From Micavibrio_B sp964399985 (lineage in GTDB: Bacteria; Pseudomonadota; Alphaproteobacteria; Micavibrionales; Micavibrionaceae): 64,000 nucleotides of DNA. The DNA lies in contig CAYNRY010000002.1 of NCBI GenBank assembly GCA_964399985.1, positions 434,001 through 498,000 on the forward strand. Reading direction: 5' to 3'. The first letter of the stretch is position 1; every line of letters starts with the position of its first letter. The notes beneath the pieces are model-generated. The model did not search any database, had not been told where the DNA came from, and saw only the letters and a list, made by a program, of their open reading frames with translations. Made by a program: the position numbers and the translations under genes. Of the stretch, positions 53,193 to 61,907 are shown piece after piece.

Positions 53193-53273
53193 TAAAAATC
53201 AGACACTTAGAGTAATTTATTGTCATAATAAATATTATTTGTTATTCTCTTCTATACCTAGGGAGGGTTATCG

Positions 53274-54155
53274 ATGAGTGTCAAATCAGTAGCTGTTTAT
53301 TGTGGTGAAAATCCCAATATGGAAGAAGACCATATTGTGGCGGCATCTCTTTTGGGCGAAGAGCTGGCAAAGCATGGTGTAAAGATTGTTTTCGGTGGGA
53401 CGAAACATGGTCTTATGGGCGTGGTCGCAAATGGCGCGCTTCGCACTGGCGGCGAAGTTATCGGTGTTGTCACAAAAGCGACACCCAAAGACAGAATTCA
53501 CCCAGGATTGACCGAACTCCATATTGTAGAAGATCTTGATGAACGCAAGAAATTGATGACGAAATTGTCAGGGGGGAGTCTGGCCTTGCCAGGTGGGCAC
53601 GGAACCTTTGACGAATTAGAAAGAGAAATTACGCTGGTAAAATTTGGACAAAAAAATGGGGAAGATTTAAAGCGCAATATTGTCATTTTCGATCCGAATA
53701 ATTTCTTCCATCACTACCAAAAACTCGTTGAGAAAATGGGTAAAGTTAAAGGCGATGATAAAGATTCCAAGCTGTATTCTTTAGTTAAAGACAATATTCA
53801 TACAGCGCTGTTCAAGCTGGGTGTTATAGATGAAGCTCAGTACAGGAAAACCTACTACCTTCAAAGTGATGCTGATGGAAATCCAAAAGAAGTTTTTAAT
53901 GAAGAGGCAAAGCCAATTTCTGACTTGCAAAGGCGAACTATAACTTTGCGGGAAAACTGGACGGCTGTTGCGGGCACAGCCATCATGGCATCTTCTTTTG
54001 TATTGCCTCACGTTCTGCCAGATCCTGCAGGTTCAACAGCAGCAATATTTACTTTCTTCGGTGGTGTAATGACGTGGGCAAAAGGTATGGCCTACGGAAA
54101 TATTGCGCGTCATAGGCCAGAATATCAGCCTGCACGAGAAATGGCTTTATCTTAG
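53274..54155 (+). CDS. LOG family protein with a C-terminal membrane segment
   Basis: 293 residues. The first 200 are a LOG (lysine decarboxylase-like) Rossmann domain: VAVYCGENPN, FGGTKHGLMGVVANGAL, the catalytic motif ERKKLM and PGGHGTFDELE. LOG enzymes release free base from nucleoside 5'-monophosphates, for example cytokinins. The normal length is about 190-200 residues. Here an insert and about 70 extra residues carry two hydrophobic stretches (AGTAIMASSFVLPHVLP and AAIFTFFGGVMTWAKGMA). No close fusion is known to me. It is slightly more AT-rich than rsmB and rpe beside it. The ribosome site is GGGAGG. Confidence 0.85.
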   Translation: MSVKSVAVYCGENPNMEEDHIVAASLLGEELAKHGVKIVFGGTKHGLMGVVANGALRTGGEVIGVVTKATPKDRIHPGLTELHIVEDLDERKKLMTKLSGGSLALPGGHGTFDELEREITLVKFGQKNGEDLKRNIVIFDPNNFFHHYQKLVEKMGKVKGDDKDSKLYSLVKDNIHTALFKLGVIDEAQYRKTYYLQSDADGNPKEVFNEEAKPISDLQRRTITLRENWTAVAGTAIMASSFVLPHVLPDPAGSTAAIFTFFGGVMTWAKGMAYGNIARHRPEYQPAREMALS

Positions 54156-54249
54156 GATTTCATAAAAAACTCTCGACACGCCGATTCGCCTTATATTATA
54201 AATAGATAACTGAGTTTCCCCCTGATTCGCCCCCAATTTTTAGAAATCC

Positions 54250-54915
54250 ATGAATATGTCTAATATCCGGATCGCGCCCTCGATTCTTTCCGCCGATTTT
54301 TCCAAACTTGGGGAAGAGGTTCGCTCCATTGACGAAGCCGGAGCCGATTATATTCATATCGATGTGATGGACGGGCATTTCGTTCCCAATCTGACCTTCG
54401 GGCCGCCGGTCATCAAATGTATCCGTCCCCACACAAAAAAGATTTTCGATGTGCATTTGATGATATCGCCGGTCGATGCCTACCTCAAAGATTACGCCGA
54501 GGCAGGCGCTGATATCATTACCATCCATGCCGAAGGCACGACGCATCTCCACAGATCGCTGCAGATTATTCGCGGGCTTGGCAAACGCGCGGGCGTGTCG
54601 CTCAATCCGGCAACACCGATCGATGCCATCAAACATGTGATGGATCTGGTCGATCTTATTTTAATCATGACGGTCAATCCAGGTTTTGGCGGGCAAAGCT
54701 TTATTCCGCTTCTGGATAAGATTACAGAAGCAAAAAAACTGATCGCGCTGCAAAACCGCGTAATAGATCTCGAGATCGATGGCGGGGTCGCACCGGAAAC
54801 AGCGAAACAAGTTATCGCGGCAGGTGCAGATGTACTAGTTGCTGGCACGGCCGTATTTAAAGGCGGTCCGGAGCAGTACGCATCGGCGATCAAAGCTTTA
54901 AGAGGCAATGGCTGA
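54250..54915 (+). CDS. rpe: Ribulose-phosphate 3-epimerase
   Basis: 221 residues, TIM barrel. It interconverts ribulose 5-phosphate and xylulose 5-phosphate in the pentose phosphate pathway. Motifs: IAPSILSADFSKLGEE, HIDVMDGHFVPNLTFGP (metal ligands), FDVHLMI, MTVNPGFGGQSFIP and LEIDGGV. The ATG at 54250 or two codons later is possible. Its stop overlaps the start of the next gene (TGATG). Confidence 0.96.
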   Translation: MNMSNIRIAPSILSADFSKLGEEVRSIDEAGADYIHIDVMDGHFVPNLTFGPPVIKCIRPHTKKIFDVHLMISPVDAYLKDYAEAGADIITIHAEGTTHLHRSLQIIRGLGKRAGVSLNPATPIDAIKHVMDLVDLILIMTVNPGFGGQSFIPLLDKITEAKKLIALQNRVIDLEIDGGVAPETAKQVIAAGADVLVAGTAVFKGGPEQYASAIKALRGNG

Positions 54916-56570
54916 TGATCGCTATCGCGGAAAAGCCTATTGCCCTCATCCATGATTTAAAACGCGCGACATCGACAGCCGCTCATTCCTCCAAATTCTA
55001 TCACTGGCTTTTATCTTCCGGCGAAGCGCCGTCCGAAATGGCGGTGAAGATGATCGACCCGTGGCCGGGCGATGCGGAAAACGGGCGAGCTTTATGCCGC
55101 GGCCTGTTCAAATGCGAGGGATCGACATTAGTATTCTCCGGTGACTTCTGGTTCGAGGCGGAAGATCATCCGCATCTCAGATTGAAATGCCATGAATTTT
55201 CTTTCCTGCGTGATTTGCGTGCTGCCGGAGGCGAGTCTGCAAGAAAGCTCGCCCGTCACATGGTCGATGGATGGATCGGTGATTATGATCGCTGGGATGC
55301 CGATATCTGGAGAGCGGATATTATCGGCGAGCGTATTTCCTATTGGCTATCTTTTTACGATTTCTTTTGCGGCAGCGCCGACGAAGATTTTCAGGCGCGT
55401 TACTATGCATCACTCACCAAACAGGCAAAACATTTATCACGATCCCTGCCGGGTCATTTAAAAGGCGTTGCGCTGTTGAAAGCCGCCAAGGGATTGGCAT
55501 TCGCCGGATTTTCATTCCCGGGCCGTGAGAGCTGGATATTGCAGGCTTTCGAGATTATTTTGCAGGAAATTCCGCAGCAAATTTTGAGTGATGGTTCACA
55601 TGCGTCGCGTTCACCAAAAGCGCTGGTAGATAGTCTGCAAATTCTTCTCGATTTACGCTGCGGGTTGAACCGCGCCAATTTGCCGGTGCCGGAGATTATC
55701 CAGCATGGCATCGACCGCGCCGGACAAGCGTTGCGTTTCTTCCGTTACGCCGATAAAAAACTTGGCCTTTTTCATGGCGGGCAAGAGGGCGATATCCTTT
55801 TGATGGATGCACTTCAAACACAAAGCGCGAGCACTGGCAAGGCGATGAAATCTTTGCCGGAAGCAGGGTTTGAGCGCGTACAGCTCGGGCGTTCTTTATT
55901 GATGCTGGATACGGCGAGCATCGCGGATTCACCTTGCGACATGACGATGCATTCATCGCCGCTGTCTTTTGAATTTGCCTATGGCAAAGAGCGTATTTTC
56001 GTTAATTGCGGCGGGCATCCGTCATCACCGGAATGGCAACAAGTGCTACGTCATACGGCGGCGCATACGGCGCTCACGCTTGATGAACGCCCGGCGCATG
56101 ATTTTAAATCCGATGGCCATATCGCGCGACGTCACGGCAAGATCAAGGTTATGCGTTCCGAGAGCCGCGAGCATTGCTTACTAGACGCGATGCATAACGC
56201 TTATGTGTCGATCAACGGTATTTCCCATCGCCGCCGATTGTATTTGGGCGATCAGGGGCTGGATTTACGCGGCGAGGATACGCTGACCGCAGAAATTATC
56301 CCGACCCATGCGATGCCTGCGGTCGCGCGTTTTCACCTGCATCCGCGTGTTTTGGCAACCGTCCTCAACGATGGCGAGGAAGTCATTTTACGCCTGCCAT
56401 CCGGAGCCGGATGGAGATTTTCATGCGTTGGCGCAAAATTGAGCCTTGAGAATAGTGTCTATCTTGGCTCTGGCGCCAAGCCGGTTAAAACGCGCCAATT
56501 GGTTTTAAGCACTTGCATCAAATCGGAAATTACCCAGATTAAATGGGCGTTGCAGAAAGAGTATTTGTAA
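54915..56570 (+). CDS. Heparinase II/III family protein
   Basis: 551 residues. A helical (alpha/alpha) N-terminal half (DIWRADIIGERISYWLSFYD, then HLKGVALLKAAKGLAFAG) and a C-terminal beta-sandwich with FVNCGGHPSSPEWQQ and HTALTLDERP, the pattern of the alphaproteobacterial heparinase_II_III family genes often found near rsmB and purH. The substrate is unknown; these proteins may act on uronate-containing polysaccharide. There is no signal peptide. It overlaps rpe by one base, and purH, its frequent partner, is not here. Confidence 0.85.
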   Translation: MIAIAEKPIALIHDLKRATSTAAHSSKFYHWLLSSGEAPSEMAVKMIDPWPGDAENGRALCRGLFKCEGSTLVFSGDFWFEAEDHPHLRLKCHEFSFLRDLRAAGGESARKLARHMVDGWIGDYDRWDADIWRADIIGERISYWLSFYDFFCGSADEDFQARYYASLTKQAKHLSRSLPGHLKGVALLKAAKGLAFAGFSFPGRESWILQAFEIILQEIPQQILSDGSHASRSPKALVDSLQILLDLRCGLNRANLPVPEIIQHGIDRAGQALRFFRYADKKLGLFHGGQEGDILLMDALQTQSASTGKAMKSLPEAGFERVQLGRSLLMLDTASIADSPCDMTMHSSPLSFEFAYGKERIFVNCGGHPSSPEWQQVLRHTAAHTALTLDERPAHDFKSDGHIARRHGKIKVMRSESREHCLLDAMHNAYVSINGISHRRRLYLGDQGLDLRGEDTLTAEIIPTHAMPAVARFHLHPRVLATVLNDGEEVILRLPSGAGWRFSCVGAKLSLENSVYLGSGAKPVKTRQLVLSTCIKSEITQIKWALQKEYL

Positions 56571-56636
56571 AAAAGAACTTTTTCCTTTGACAGATTTATC
56601 CCGAATACTATGTAGTGGCCGAAACAGGGATAAAAA

Positions 56637-57344
56637 ATGCTTAAGCAACAATTCGATCATTCAAACACCGAGGACAAAATTCAGATGGAAATCTGGGATC
56701 ATCCGCACAGACCCGGTTTTATGTTTCAGCAATATCGCGATGTCGATGAAAACAAGATCACAGCGTATGAAGCGCTGGCGATATTGAAAAATGCCGATGG
56801 ATCGCCGCTGGCCAATAATATCTATTTCGACCGTCTGCGCGATATGCCTGCCGATTGGCAGGTGAGGGCGGATAAATTTTTGGTCCCGCTCGCTATCAAG
56901 GCCGCGGCGGAAAAGAAGCGCCTGCCGGTGGCAGTCAATGTGCATCTGGCGTCTTTATGCGATAGCGAATTTCTGGCATTGGTCGAAGATGTTATCTCTT
57001 CGACGGACCTAAAAAAAAGCGATGTCATGTTCGAGATTGTCGAACCGCATGTGCCGAGCCGCGATCAGGCGCGCTGTCTTGAGAAAATTTCCGCGCGACT
57101 GATCGGCGATGAAGGATATGTGTTGATCATCGACGACCATGATTTTGAAAACGGGGATGACCGACTTGCGGGTCTGGCGCTGGTTTGCGACATGGTCAAG
57201 ATCGATATGAAAGATACAAAACCCGGTGTCGAGTTAATAAGGAACCGCTATCCGCATTTGTCGATCGTGGTTGAGCGCGTCACTTTCAACGACCGCAAAA
57301 ATGTGTTTGCGAGCTATCCGGGTGTACTGACGCAGGGGATTTAG
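56637..57344 (+). CDS. Divergent stand-alone EAL-domain protein
   Basis: 235 residues. The order of motifs is that of cyclic di-GMP phosphodiesterases: YEALAIL (EAL), VNVHLASL (metal Asn), FEIVEP (second Glu), LIIDDHDF (the DDFG pair, changed after DD), MVKIDM (Lys) and VVERVTF (last Glu). Most metal and catalytic residues seem kept, but the surrounding sequence is far from typical EAL domains, and the loop after DD lacks FGTG. It could be a reduced enzyme or a c-di-GMP receptor. No membrane helix or GGDEF partner is present. Confidence 0.7.
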   Translation: MLKQQFDHSNTEDKIQMEIWDHPHRPGFMFQQYRDVDENKITAYEALAILKNADGSPLANNIYFDRLRDMPADWQVRADKFLVPLAIKAAAEKKRLPVAVNVHLASLCDSEFLALVEDVISSTDLKKSDVMFEIVEPHVPSRDQARCLEKISARLIGDEGYVLIIDDHDFENGDDRLAGLALVCDMVKIDMKDTKPGVELIRNRYPHLSIVVERVTFNDRKNVFASYPGVLTQGI

Positions 57345-57347
57345 GTT

Positions 57348-57373
57348 TTAACCACGGCGGGCACAGAGCGGCT
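57348..57373. repeat. Degenerate family B repeat
   Basis: AACCACGGCGGGCACAGAGCGG resembles the CCACGAAG/CACAGAG words of the other copies. It lies just after the EAL-protein gene. The match is weak. Confidence 0.3.
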
Positions 57374-57464
57374 TGTATCTTAATCGCCATTCTGGCGCGT
57401 TTTAGTATCGGACGAGACTTGGATGGTAGGGCATAGCCTCTCCGCATAATATAAACTTATATTT

Positions 57465-57479
57465 GTTCTCTAAATGTTC
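57465..57479 (+). promoter_or_regulatory. Putative LexA (SOS) box upstream of radA
   Basis: GTTC-TCTAAAT-GTTC is an exact match to the alphaproteobacterial LexA consensus GTTC-N7-GTTC, and the flanking TT and TTG also fit. It lies 34 bases before the radA ATG, where binding would block transcription. Confidence 0.6.
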
Positions 57480-57513
57480 TTGATTTCCGTCTCGAATCAG
57501 GCATACTTTGCCC

Positions 57514-58932
57514 ATGGCCAAGTCGAAAACCGCTTATGTTTGTCAAAATTGTGGAAGCGTGACCTCGCGCTGGGCAGGGAAATGCGAGGCTTGCGGTGAA
57601 TGGAATTCCATTACGGCGGAAACCATCGAGGCGGGCCCGCCCAAGAGCCTAGGCTCTACCAGAAAATCAAAGACTCTAGAGCTGACCGATCTCCATGTTC
57701 AGGACGAGAAGAAAATCAACCGCGCTAAAACCGGCATGGGAGAATTCGACCGCGTCACTGGCGGCGGCATAGTTCCGGGATCAGCTGTTCTAATCGGCGG
57801 CGATCCGGGAATCGGCAAATCGACGTTATTATTACAGGCCGTTTGTGCGCTCGCCACCAAGGGACTGAAATGTGTTTACATCTCTGGTGAAGAAGCGGTC
57901 GATCAGGTGAGATTGCGCGCGGCAAGACTGGGCTTATCCAATGCGCCAGTAGCACTTGCGAGTGCAACAAATGTTCGTGAAATTGCGGCGACGATTGAAG
58001 AAAATCCCTGCGATGTTCTTATCATCGACTCGATCCAGACCATGTATGTCGATACGGTTGAATCAGCACCGGGCACAGTGTCACAGGTGCGGACCGCCGC
58101 TCAGGAATTGATCCGCATTGCCAAAAAAACCGGCACTTCCGTGTTTTTCGTCGGGCATGTAACGAAAGACGGCCAAATCGCAGGGCCGCGCGTGCTCGAA
58201 CATATGGTTGATACCGTTCTCTATTTCGAAGGCGACCGAGGTCATCATTTCAGGATTTTGCGAACCGTCAAAAATCGCTTCGGGCCGACCGACGAGATTG
58301 GCGTTTTTGAAATGGCTGATAGCGGATTGTCGGAAGTCCCAAATCCCTCCGCTCTCTTTTTATCGCAGCGTCAGCAAAATGTGACAGGCTCGGCGGTCTT
58401 CGCTGGTCTTGAGGGCACGCGTCCCATTCTTGTCGAAGTTCAGGCTCTTGTTGCGCCTGCGCCTTATGGCACTCCGCGCCGCGCGGTCGTCGGGTGGGAT
58501 TCCAATCGCCTTGCCATGGTGATTGCGGTTTTGGAAGCGCGCTGCGGCCTCGTATTTTCCGGCTCCGAAATTTACCTTAACATGGCGGGCGGGATTAAAA
58601 TTACCGAACCGGCGGCGGATCTGGCCGTAGCGGCGGCTTTGATCTCTTCGCTGCAAAATTCGCCCGTGCCATCGCAGAATGTTTTTTTCGGCGAGATCGG
58701 CCTGTCGGGAGAGGTGCGTCCCGTCGCCCAGCAGGATTTACGCATGAAAGAGGCTGCCAAGCTCGGGTTTACAGAAGCGTGCTGCGCCGAGCGGCATAAA
58801 AAAGACAAGCGGGTGTCGGCGCCGGACGGCCTGCAACTGCATGAAATCGGTGATCTCGACGACCTTGTGCGCATGATGCGCGAGGGTGGGCTCGTTCCAG
58901 AAAAACAAGCTTTGAAAAAAGCCGCCGGCTAA
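57514..58932 (+). CDS. radA: DNA repair protein RadA
   Basis: 472 residues. An N-terminal zinc finger (CQNCGSVTSRWAGKCEACGE), a RecA-like ATPase with Walker A GGDPGIGKSTLLLQ, the RadA-specific KNRFG motif (TVKNRFGPTDEIG) and a C-terminal Lon-like domain (FFGEIGLSGEVRPVAQ). It promotes branch migration in recombination. The ATG at 57514 is used, two codons after a TTG. The LexA-like box upstream suggests SOS control. Confidence 0.96.
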   Translation: MAKSKTAYVCQNCGSVTSRWAGKCEACGEWNSITAETIEAGPPKSLGSTRKSKTLELTDLHVQDEKKINRAKTGMGEFDRVTGGGIVPGSAVLIGGDPGIGKSTLLLQAVCALATKGLKCVYISGEEAVDQVRLRAARLGLSNAPVALASATNVREIAATIEENPCDVLIIDSIQTMYVDTVESAPGTVSQVRTAAQELIRIAKKTGTSVFFVGHVTKDGQIAGPRVLEHMVDTVLYFEGDRGHHFRILRTVKNRFGPTDEIGVFEMADSGLSEVPNPSALFLSQRQQNVTGSAVFAGLEGTRPILVEVQALVAPAPYGTPRRAVVGWDSNRLAMVIAVLEARCGLVFSGSEIYLNMAGGIKITEPAADLAVAAALISSLQNSPVPSQNVFFGEIGLSGEVRPVAQQDLRMKEAAKLGFTEACCAERHKKDKRVSAPDGLQLHEIGDLDDLVRMMREGGLVPEKQALKKAAG

Positions 58933-58984
58933 AGCTTCGAAGCTTGCAAATACATACTCTTTTCCCTATAGAATGTGCCTATTC

Positions 58985-59725
58985 ATGAGCATTTCTTCGA
59001 TAATAGATATCGGCATCGTCCTGATTATCCTCGTTTCGGCGGGTATATCGTTTTTTCGCGGCTTCGTGCGTGAAGTTTTGACCATTTTCGGCGTCATCGG
59101 CGGCGCGATGGCGGCTTATTTGTTCGGCAGCAAAGTTGCGCCTGTCATTCGCGGCTGGTTCGGCGAAGGAGAAGGCCAGCTTTTCGGTTTGATTTCATAT
59201 GATATCGCCGCACAGATTTGCGCTTATGCCGGTATTTTCATTGCCGTATTTCTAATTCTACAACTCATTAGTTATTTTATGTCGGCCTCCATCCGCGCTA
59301 TCGGCCTGGGGCCGGTCGATCGCACGCTTGGCGTTGTTTTCGGGATTGCCCGCGCCTTGTTATTCCTTGGCATTATTTACATGGTACTGGCCAGCCTGAT
59401 CCCGGATGAAAATAAAAAAGAAATTCTCGGCAAGTCAAAAACCATAGTTTACATCGAAGCAGTTTCCGATTGGCTGAAAGGCTTTATGCCCAATAACGAA
59501 ACAAGTGAAGGGACCGGCAATGCTGCGCGTGACAAGCTGCGGGAAATTCAGGCGATTGGCGGCGATGCGGCGACCCGTGCGCAAGAACAAGTAGACGAAC
59601 TCAAAAAAGCTGCCGACAAGCTTCCGGCCTATAGCGACGAAGAACGCAAAAGTTTAAACCAGCTCATCGAGACTGAAACTGATAACGATCCTGCCCTGCC
59701 CGAAAGGTCGCCGCCCAATGAATAA
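58985..59725 (+). CDS. cvpA: CvpA family membrane protein
   Basis: 246 residues with four N-terminal helices and a cytoplasmic C-terminal tail of about 90 charged residues. SAGISFFRGFVREVLTIFGVI and LGPVDRTLGVVFGIARALL are the CvpA hallmarks. The start MSISSIIDIG is used; an ATG four codons upstream is possible. It overlaps purF by eight bases, the usual cvpA-purF pairing. The function of CvpA in purine synthesis or envelope upkeep is unclear. Confidence 0.92.
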   Translation: MSISSIIDIGIVLIILVSAGISFFRGFVREVLTIFGVIGGAMAAYLFGSKVAPVIRGWFGEGEGQLFGLISYDIAAQICAYAGIFIAVFLILQLISYFMSASIRAIGLGPVDRTLGVVFGIARALLFLGIIYMVLASLIPDENKKEILGKSKTIVYIEAVSDWLKGFMPNNETSEGTGNAARDKLREIQAIGGDAATRAQEQVDELKKAADKLPAYSDEERKSLNQLIETETDNDPALPERSPPNE

Positions 59726-61196
59726 TCTGACCACAATTCCGTTTGATGACGATAAACTAAAAGAAGAATGCGGCATCTTTGGAATATTCGGTCACGAAGA
59801 CGCCTCTACTTTAACGGCACTCGGGCTTCATGCGCTTCAGCATCGCGGACAGGAAGCCTCCGGTATCGTAAGTTTCGACGGTGAAAATTTCCTAGCCCAT
59901 AGAGATGTCGGTCTTGTAGATGAAATTTTCAGCGATAGCGCAACGATTGCCAAGCTTAAAGGATCTGCCGCTATCGGTCATAACCGATATGCCACAACCG
60001 GCGGTGCCGGGCTGCGCAACGTACAGCCGCTCTATGGCGATTTGTCCTTCGGCGGTTTCGCTGTTGCGCATAACGGCAATCTAACGAATGCCCTCACCAT
60101 AAAAGAAGAGCTTGTCGGGCGCGGCAGTCTTTTCCAATCCTCGACGGATACCGAAGTTATTATTCACCTCGTTGCCTTGTCCAAAAAAGAAACTGTTGTC
60201 GACCGCTTCATCGAGGCGCTGCAACGCATTGAAGGTGCTTATTCCTTGCTCGCTTTTTCCAAGGATCAGTTGATCGGCGTCCGCGATCCGCATGGTTTCC
60301 GTCCGCTATCCCTCGGTAAACTCGGCGACGCTTATATTCTAGCATCGGAGACTTGCGCGTTCGATATTATCGGCGCTGATTATGTGCGCGATGTAGAGCC
60401 GGGCGAAATGGTGGTGATTACCAAAGAAGGCGTTAAATCCTTACGTCCGCTGGAAGTGGCACAATCTCGCCTTTGTATTTTTGAATATATTTATTTCGCG
60501 CGTCCTGATTCCGATATCGGCGGTAAATCGGTTTATGAAATGAGAAAGCGCATCGGCGCGACACTCGCCGAAGAAAATCCCTGCGATGTCGATATTGTCG
60601 TGCCAGTGCCTGATTCCGGCGTGCCGGCAGCAATCGGTTATGCAGAAGCGGCAGGTATTCCGTTCGAGCTTGGGATTATCCGCAATCATTATGTTGGCCG
60701 TACTTTTATCGAGCCAACGCAGCGTATCCGCCATCTGGGCGTGAAGATGAAACACAATGCCAATCGTTCATTGGTGCATGGCAAGCGCATTGTGCTGGTT
60801 GACGATTCTATCGTGCGCGGTACGACATCACGCAAAATTGTCGAAATGATGCGGGCAGCTGGTGCTGCTGAAGTTCATATGCGCATCTCTTCACCACCGA
60901 GCAAATATAGTTGTTTCTATGGTATCGATACGCCTTCATCTGAAGAGCTTCTCGCGCATACGCACAATCTCGAAGAGATCGCCCAATATATCGGCGTTGA
61001 TTCGCTCGCTTATATTTCCATCGACGGATTGTATAAAGCGATGGGCAAGCCGGGGCGCGTTGCCAATGACCCGGGTTATTGCGATGCCTGTTTCACCGGC
61101 GATTATGCAGTGAAGCTGACTGATCAAGTCACCTATAATTGTTCCGGCGATAAACTCGATACGCGACTGCATAAAGTCGGCGGCGCTGATGACTAA
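59718..61196 (+). CDS. purF: Amidophosphoribosyltransferase
   Basis: 492 residues. First committed step of purine synthesis: PRPP plus glutamine gives phosphoribosylamine. The nucleophile is Cys18 (EECGIFGIFG), so an N-terminal 17-residue propeptide must be removed, as in the Bacillus-type enzyme. PRPP loop: VLVDDSIVRGTTS. The cysteines in SKYSCFYGID and YCDACFTG fit the iron-sulfur cluster of that type. It overlaps both cvpA and the SDR gene by eight bases. Confidence 0.97.
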   Translation: MNNLTTIPFDDDKLKEECGIFGIFGHEDASTLTALGLHALQHRGQEASGIVSFDGENFLAHRDVGLVDEIFSDSATIAKLKGSAAIGHNRYATTGGAGLRNVQPLYGDLSFGGFAVAHNGNLTNALTIKEELVGRGSLFQSSTDTEVIIHLVALSKKETVVDRFIEALQRIEGAYSLLAFSKDQLIGVRDPHGFRPLSLGKLGDAYILASETCAFDIIGADYVRDVEPGEMVVITKEGVKSLRPLEVAQSRLCIFEYIYFARPDSDIGGKSVYEMRKRIGATLAEENPCDVDIVVPVPDSGVPAAIGYAEAAGIPFELGIIRNHYVGRTFIEPTQRIRHLGVKMKHNANRSLVHGKRIVLVDDSIVRGTTSRKIVEMMRAAGAAEVHMRISSPPSKYSCFYGIDTPSSEELLAHTHNLEEIAQYIGVDSLAYISIDGLYKAMGKPGRVANDPGYCDACFTGDYAVKLTDQVTYNCSGDKLDTRLHKVGGADD

Positions 61197-61905
61197 GAAG
61201 CTCGAAGGTAAAGTTGCTCTTATCACCGGCGCATCGCGCGGTATCGGGGCGGCGGTCGCAGAAAGTTATGCTCGCGAAGGCGCGCATGTCGTTTTGCTGG
61301 CCCGTGGCCAGCGCAATCTCGAAAAAATAGACGACCGGATTAAGGCTTTTGGCGGCACGGCGACGCTTGTGCCATTTGATTTAACCGAGATCGATCAGCT
61401 TGAGGCGCTCGGCCCTTTAATCGATCAGAAATTCGGCAAGCTTGATATATTTGTTGCCAATGCTGGAATTCTAGGCAAGTTGACGCCTGTTGCGCACTCT
61501 CCGATCAAAGAATGGAAAGACGCCTTTGCGACAAATGTATTGGCGAATGTGCAGCTTATTCGTACGCTCGATCCGCTTCTTAAGAATTCAAAAGCGGGTC
61601 GCGCGATTTTTGTCGGCTCCGGTCTCGGGATCGATGCGGTTCCTTATTACGGATCGTATGGAATGAGCAAAGCCGCGGTTATTCATTTGGCCAGAACCTA
61701 TGCCGCCGAGAGCGAGCAATCTAATTTACGTGTAAATATCGTTCGCCCCGGCGCGGTCGATACGGCGATGTTGAAAAACGCATTTCCCGGCGGTTATCAC
61801 GGCGCGGATTTACGCCAACCCGAAGACTTGATACCGCTTTTCCTCCATCTGGCTTCGGAAGAGTGCAAAGATAACGGGCGGATTTTTACGCCGGATGATG
61901 TTTAG
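61189..61905 (+). CDS. Short-chain dehydrogenase/reductase
   Basis: 238 residues, Rossmann fold. Cofactor motif ITGASRGIGAAVA (TGxxxGxG), NAG in VANAGILG, and the catalytic Tyr and Lys in YGSYGMSKAAV. The substrate is not evident. It follows purF with an eight-base overlap, so it belongs to the cvpA-purF operon; SDR genes downstream of purF are common in alphaproteobacteria. It converges on der with only two bases between stops. Confidence 0.92.
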   Translation: MTKKLEGKVALITGASRGIGAAVAESYAREGAHVVLLARGQRNLEKIDDRIKAFGGTATLVPFDLTEIDQLEALGPLIDQKFGKLDIFVANAGILGKLTPVAHSPIKEWKDAFATNVLANVQLIRTLDPLLKNSKAGRAIFVGSGLGIDAVPYYGSYGMSKAAVIHLARTYAAESEQSNLRVNIVRPGAVDTAMLKNAFPGGYHGADLRQPEDLIPLFLHLASEECKDNGRIFTPDDV

Positions 61906-61907
61906 AG

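Noticed and set aside
57360..57460. Possible tRNA or small RNA between the EAL gene and radA
   Set aside because: No cloverleaf or conserved TTCGA-type loop could be drawn; only a degenerate repeat and the SOS box are supported.
58932..58945. Palindrome AAGCTTCGAAGCTT after radA
   Set aside because: Short, without a T run or a second copy seen; no function can be supported.
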